This document shows positions 63,971 through 64,000 of a DNA stretch of 64,000 bases, in pieces (position 1 is the stretch's first letter; each line of letters opens with the position of its first letter). The notes under the pieces are model-generated. The model searched no databases. It was not told where the DNA came from and worked only from the letters and a program-made list of their open reading frames with translations. Position numbers and translations under genes: made by a program. This DNA comes from Bacteroidales bacterium (GTDB lineage Bacteria; Bacteroidota; Bacteroidia; Bacteroidales; UBA932). The stretch is taken from assembly GCA_017546605.1 (NCBI GenBank), contig JAFYSH010000022.1, positions 62,001 through 126,000 on the forward strand, given 5' to 3'.

Positions 63971-64000
63971 TTATTCTTCATAACGGAAATCTACAGAACC
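63971..64000 (-). CDS. Last codons of a truncated upstream gene
   Basis: The minus strand is open from the window edge through nine codons (GSVDFRYEE) to TAA at 63973-63971, eight bases before the thioredoxin ATG. This spacing fits an operon partner upstream, but nine residues are too few to identify it. Confidence 0.35.
   Translation of the reverse strand, partial: GSVDFRYEE

Noticed and set aside
1..64000. CRISPR arrays, insertion sequences, integrases, phage genes, rRNA
   Set aside because: No regularly spaced repeats, transposase or integrase motifs, terminal inverted repeats or rRNA-like stretches were seen on reading both strands.

Overview
The window is chromosomal DNA from a member of the Bacteroidetes, most likely order Bacteroidales. 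The evidence is a Bacteroidetes-type division/cell-wall cluster, promoters of the form TTTG-N19/20-TAnnTTTG rather than TTGACA/TATAAT, few strong Shine-Dalgarno sites, and families largely confined to that phylum (DUF3127, DUF4249, DUF6029, a SerA with a TPKK variant, and ExbB with a cleavable leader). MurE carries the DNPR motif of meso-diaminopimelate ligases, so the wall is of the Gram-negative type. No taxon below order can be fixed from the sequence alone. I see no insertion sequence, phage, CRISPR array or rRNA operon.

Layout. (1) 1-15.5 kb: a C-terminal gene fragment, then the full dcw cluster mraZ-rsmH-ftsL-ftsI-murE-mraY-murD-ftsW-murG-murC-ftsQ-ftsA-ftsZ, tightly packed and often overlapping, behind an array of four 10-bp-spaced TGGA repeats that looks like the MraZ operator. 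(2) 15.5-24.1 kb: gltX, a convergent atypical sigma/anti-sigma pair, then rpiB-truB-queA-dprA-tatD-ansA and a tRNA-Ser(GGA). (3) 24.1-32.2 kb: a TonB-energising operon (exbB, a four-helix membrane protein, two exbD), a terminator, an alkaline phosphatase with a GHL10-type hydrolase, then asnS-udk and a TonB-like protein. (4) 32.2-43.5 kb: a nine-gene minus-strand run with a ureohydrolase, NhaA, an FKBP lipoprotein, DUF3127, a 752-aa envelope protein, an MsbA-like exporter, an acyl-CoA synthetase, a dCMP deaminase and an S41 protease. (5) 43.5-52.7 kb: recQ, miaA, a pRiA4b ORF-3-like gene, yigZ, pyrBI and a strongly expressed-looking serC-serA-DUF1015 operon. (6) 52.7-61.9 kb: the most unusual part, an AT-rich accessory locus. 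(7) 61.9-64 kb: a DUF6029 outer-membrane protein, a TlpA-like thioredoxin and the last codons of another gene.

The accessory locus (52731-61822) has a minus-strand operon coding for a lipoprotein C10 (streptopain-like) cysteine protease, two copies of a pair consisting of a DUF4249 lipoprotein plus an uncharacterised lipoprotein, and a short TonB-dependent receptor. Divergent from it is an ECF sigma factor followed by a single-pass membrane protein that looks like an anti-sigma fused to a C-terminal beta-barrel-like domain. An 11-bp inverted repeat lies in the shared upstream region. I infer a sigma-controlled surface system that couples proteolysis to TonB-dependent uptake or sensing. The protease gene carries an apparent single-base frameshift in its propeptide, while its catalytic Cys, His and Asn-Trp are intact, so it may be a recent pseudogene, a phase-variable gene or a sequence error.
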